Source of the DNA: Gorillibacterium sp.
GTDB lineage: Bacteria; Bacillota; Bacilli; Paenibacillales; NBRC-103111
Length of the DNA: 5,321 bases
Reading direction: 5' to 3'
Assembly: GCA_023511325.1 (NCBI GenBank)
Contig: JAIMBU010000263.1
Span: 1 to 5,321 of the forward strand
Shown here: one piece after another, positions 4,698 to 5,321 of the stretch
Numbering within the stretch: the first letter of the stretch is position 1
Layout of the letters: the number at the start of each line of letters is the position of its first letter
The notes under the pieces: model-generated
What the model saw: the letters and a program-made list of their open reading frames with translations, nothing else
The model's database searches: none
What the model was told of the DNA's origin: nothing
Program-made: the position numbers and the translations under genes

Positions 4698-4993
4698 AAC
4701 GTACCGACTCCGATAGTGTTAAAGAACCACTCTATGTCCGCAACTGAACGCAGCTTGAATCTCCCCTTTAGACTACGCGAGCGCTCGTTCATCTTACGTT
4801 CATGAACCTTACGTAGCTCTCTCTCGAAATCCTTACGTAAGCGCCATCTATACAGCGTTCTCCGGTTTACCATACACGCACGCGCTATATCATCGAGGTT
4901 CTTCGTAGGCGCTGTCGTTAGTAACTCGATCGCTAGGTAATGGCGTTCGTCCAGCGGTGGACGTGCGCGCTTCTTACGTTTCTTTTGCGCCAT
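4694..4993 (-). CDS. Small homeodomain-like HTH phage protein (phBC6A51-type)
   Basis: This is a 99-residue basic protein. Residues 1-13 are a lysine/arginine-rich tail (MAQKKRKKRARPP). Residues about 14-58 form a helix-turn-helix of the homeodomain-like/phBC6A51 kind (LDERHYLAIELL, DDIARACMVNRRTLYRWR, KDFERELRKV). Such domains occur in phage small-terminase-like and regulatory proteins and bind DNA. The rest (about 60-99) is a charged helix followed by SVADIEWFFNTIGVG; no nuclease or ATPase motif is present. The ATG at 4993 has GAAGGGAG (5003-5010) nine bases upstream. It lies downstream of the 60-residue gene on the same strand and probably shares its transcript. Whether it packages DNA, regulates, or binds the nearby repeats is open. 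Confidence 0.8.
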   Translation of the reverse strand: MAQKKRKKRARPPLDERHYLAIELLTTAPTKNLDDIARACMVNRRTLYRWRLRKDFERELRKVHERKMNERSRSLKGRFKLRSVADIEWFFNTIGVGTF

Positions 4994-5015
4994 ATTAACG
5001 CGCTCCCTTCATTTG

Positions 5016-5102
5016 TCACACGGATCGGATTACGCTAATTACGAACGCTATCGTAATAATAACCGTGAGTAATATCTTATAAAACTGCGCCCTTTTAATA
5101 AT
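5016..5102 (-). CDS. Candidate 28-residue membrane peptide with ATT start
   Basis: On the minus strand AAGGAGG (5111-5117), a perfect ribosome site inside the end of the upstream gene, is followed after eight bases by ATT (5100-5102). An open frame of 28 codons ends in TGA at 5016. The peptide starts with a basic segment (MIKRAQFYK if ATT is read as Met) and then has about 16 hydrophobic residues (ILLTVIITIAFVISVI) ending in RSV, a textbook single-pass membrane peptide. The start overlaps the TAA of the upstream gene, suggesting coupling. ATT is a rare start (infC is the known case); no ATG, GTG or TTG suits the ribosome site. Function unknown: holin-like, toxin-like or regulatory are all possible. 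Confidence 0.5.
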   Translation of the reverse strand: MIKRAQFYKILLTVIITIAFVISVIRSV

Positions 5103-5277
5103 GTTCGACGCCTCCTTCAAGCGTAGCCAATGCGTTACCGACTGCCTCGTCCAGTTCCCGTAGAATAGCGGATTCATTGCCTTTGTCCGTCGCTAGTACA
5201 GCGGAAATTACTGCCGTGAGTTCCGAGACTGGATTAGCGGTATCAACCGTACATTCGAGTAGTGAGCGTATTTTCAT
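5095..5277 (-). CDS. Small acidic phage-like protein, unknown function
   Basis: This 60-residue protein starts at ATG 5277, because AAAGGAG (5286-5292) lies eight bases upstream. A longer frame from an ATG at 5298 would contain the ribosome site itself. The sequence (MKIRSLLECTVDTANPVSEL at the start) is mostly predicted helix, rich in Leu, Ala, Glu and Asp, with one Cys and no membrane segment. I recognise no family. It is the first gene of the visible leftward cluster; its promoter would lie at or beyond the right edge, so more genes may precede it. Small acidic helical proteins of this size are common in phage early regions, but that is not a functional assignment. Confidence 0.7.
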   Translation of the reverse strand: MKIRSLLECTVDTANPVSELTAVISAVLATDKGNESAILRELDEAVGNALATLEGGVEHY

Positions 5278-5321
5278 TAATAAAACTCCTTTGCACATAA
5301 AATACGTTGTAAATCATTTTC

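Noticed and set aside
4019..5249. 12-base repeats CGGTATCAACCG (4019, 5238) and AAACTGCGCCCT (4034, 5082)
   Set aside because: One or two shared 12-mers are expected by chance in a window this long, and one copy lies in coding sequence.
5278..5298. ATG at 5298 as start of the 60-residue protein
   Set aside because: AAAGGAG would then be codons two to four; ATG 5277 has ideal spacing to it.

Overview
The window looks like accessory DNA from a member of the Bacillales. Paenibacillaceae or a close relative is my guess from protein style, strong AGGAGG-type ribosome sites and frequent TTG starts; no species marker is present. It falls into two blocks that meet at a tRNA fragment.

Block 1 (1-2796) is the right end of an integrated element, either a temperate phage or an ICE of the ICEBs1 type. 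From left to right it holds: a divergent regulatory region with repeated operator-like palindromes; the ribosome site of a leftward gene whose start lies just outside the window; a repressor with two XRE-type helix-turn-helix domains; an ImmA/IrrE-type anti-repressor protease; a near-consensus LexA (SOS) box; a complete tyrosine integrase; a short stretch with small palindromes; and a 45-base copy of a tRNA 3' half, best read as tRNA-Arg(CCU). The order repressor, protease, integrase, att is the mirror image of attL-int-immA-immR in ICEBs1. The gene off the left edge therefore sits where an excisionase or Cro-like gene would be. The likely logic is that the repressor holds the divergent promoters, the protease removes it after DNA damage, and LexA release adds integrase at the same time.

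Block 2 (2797-5321) has a different feel, with codons and spacers rich in ACG/CGT, and carries more phage-like genes. A second complete tyrosine recombinase (XerD-like) starts about 150 bases after the tRNA fragment. Its ribosome site lies in the 3' arm of a terminator-like hairpin. A roughly 500-650 base spacer of low coding potential follows, with a phased array of TATACA motifs and a possible promoter. Facing the recombinase is a leftward cluster of small genes: a 60-residue protein, a candidate 28-residue membrane peptide with an ATT start, a 99-residue homeodomain-like HTH protein, and a candidate 49-residue overlapping ORF. A leftward terminator ends this cluster just past the recombinase stop. 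The simplest reading is two mobile elements in tandem at one tRNA-Arg gene, but block 2 could also be host-side or remnant DNA.
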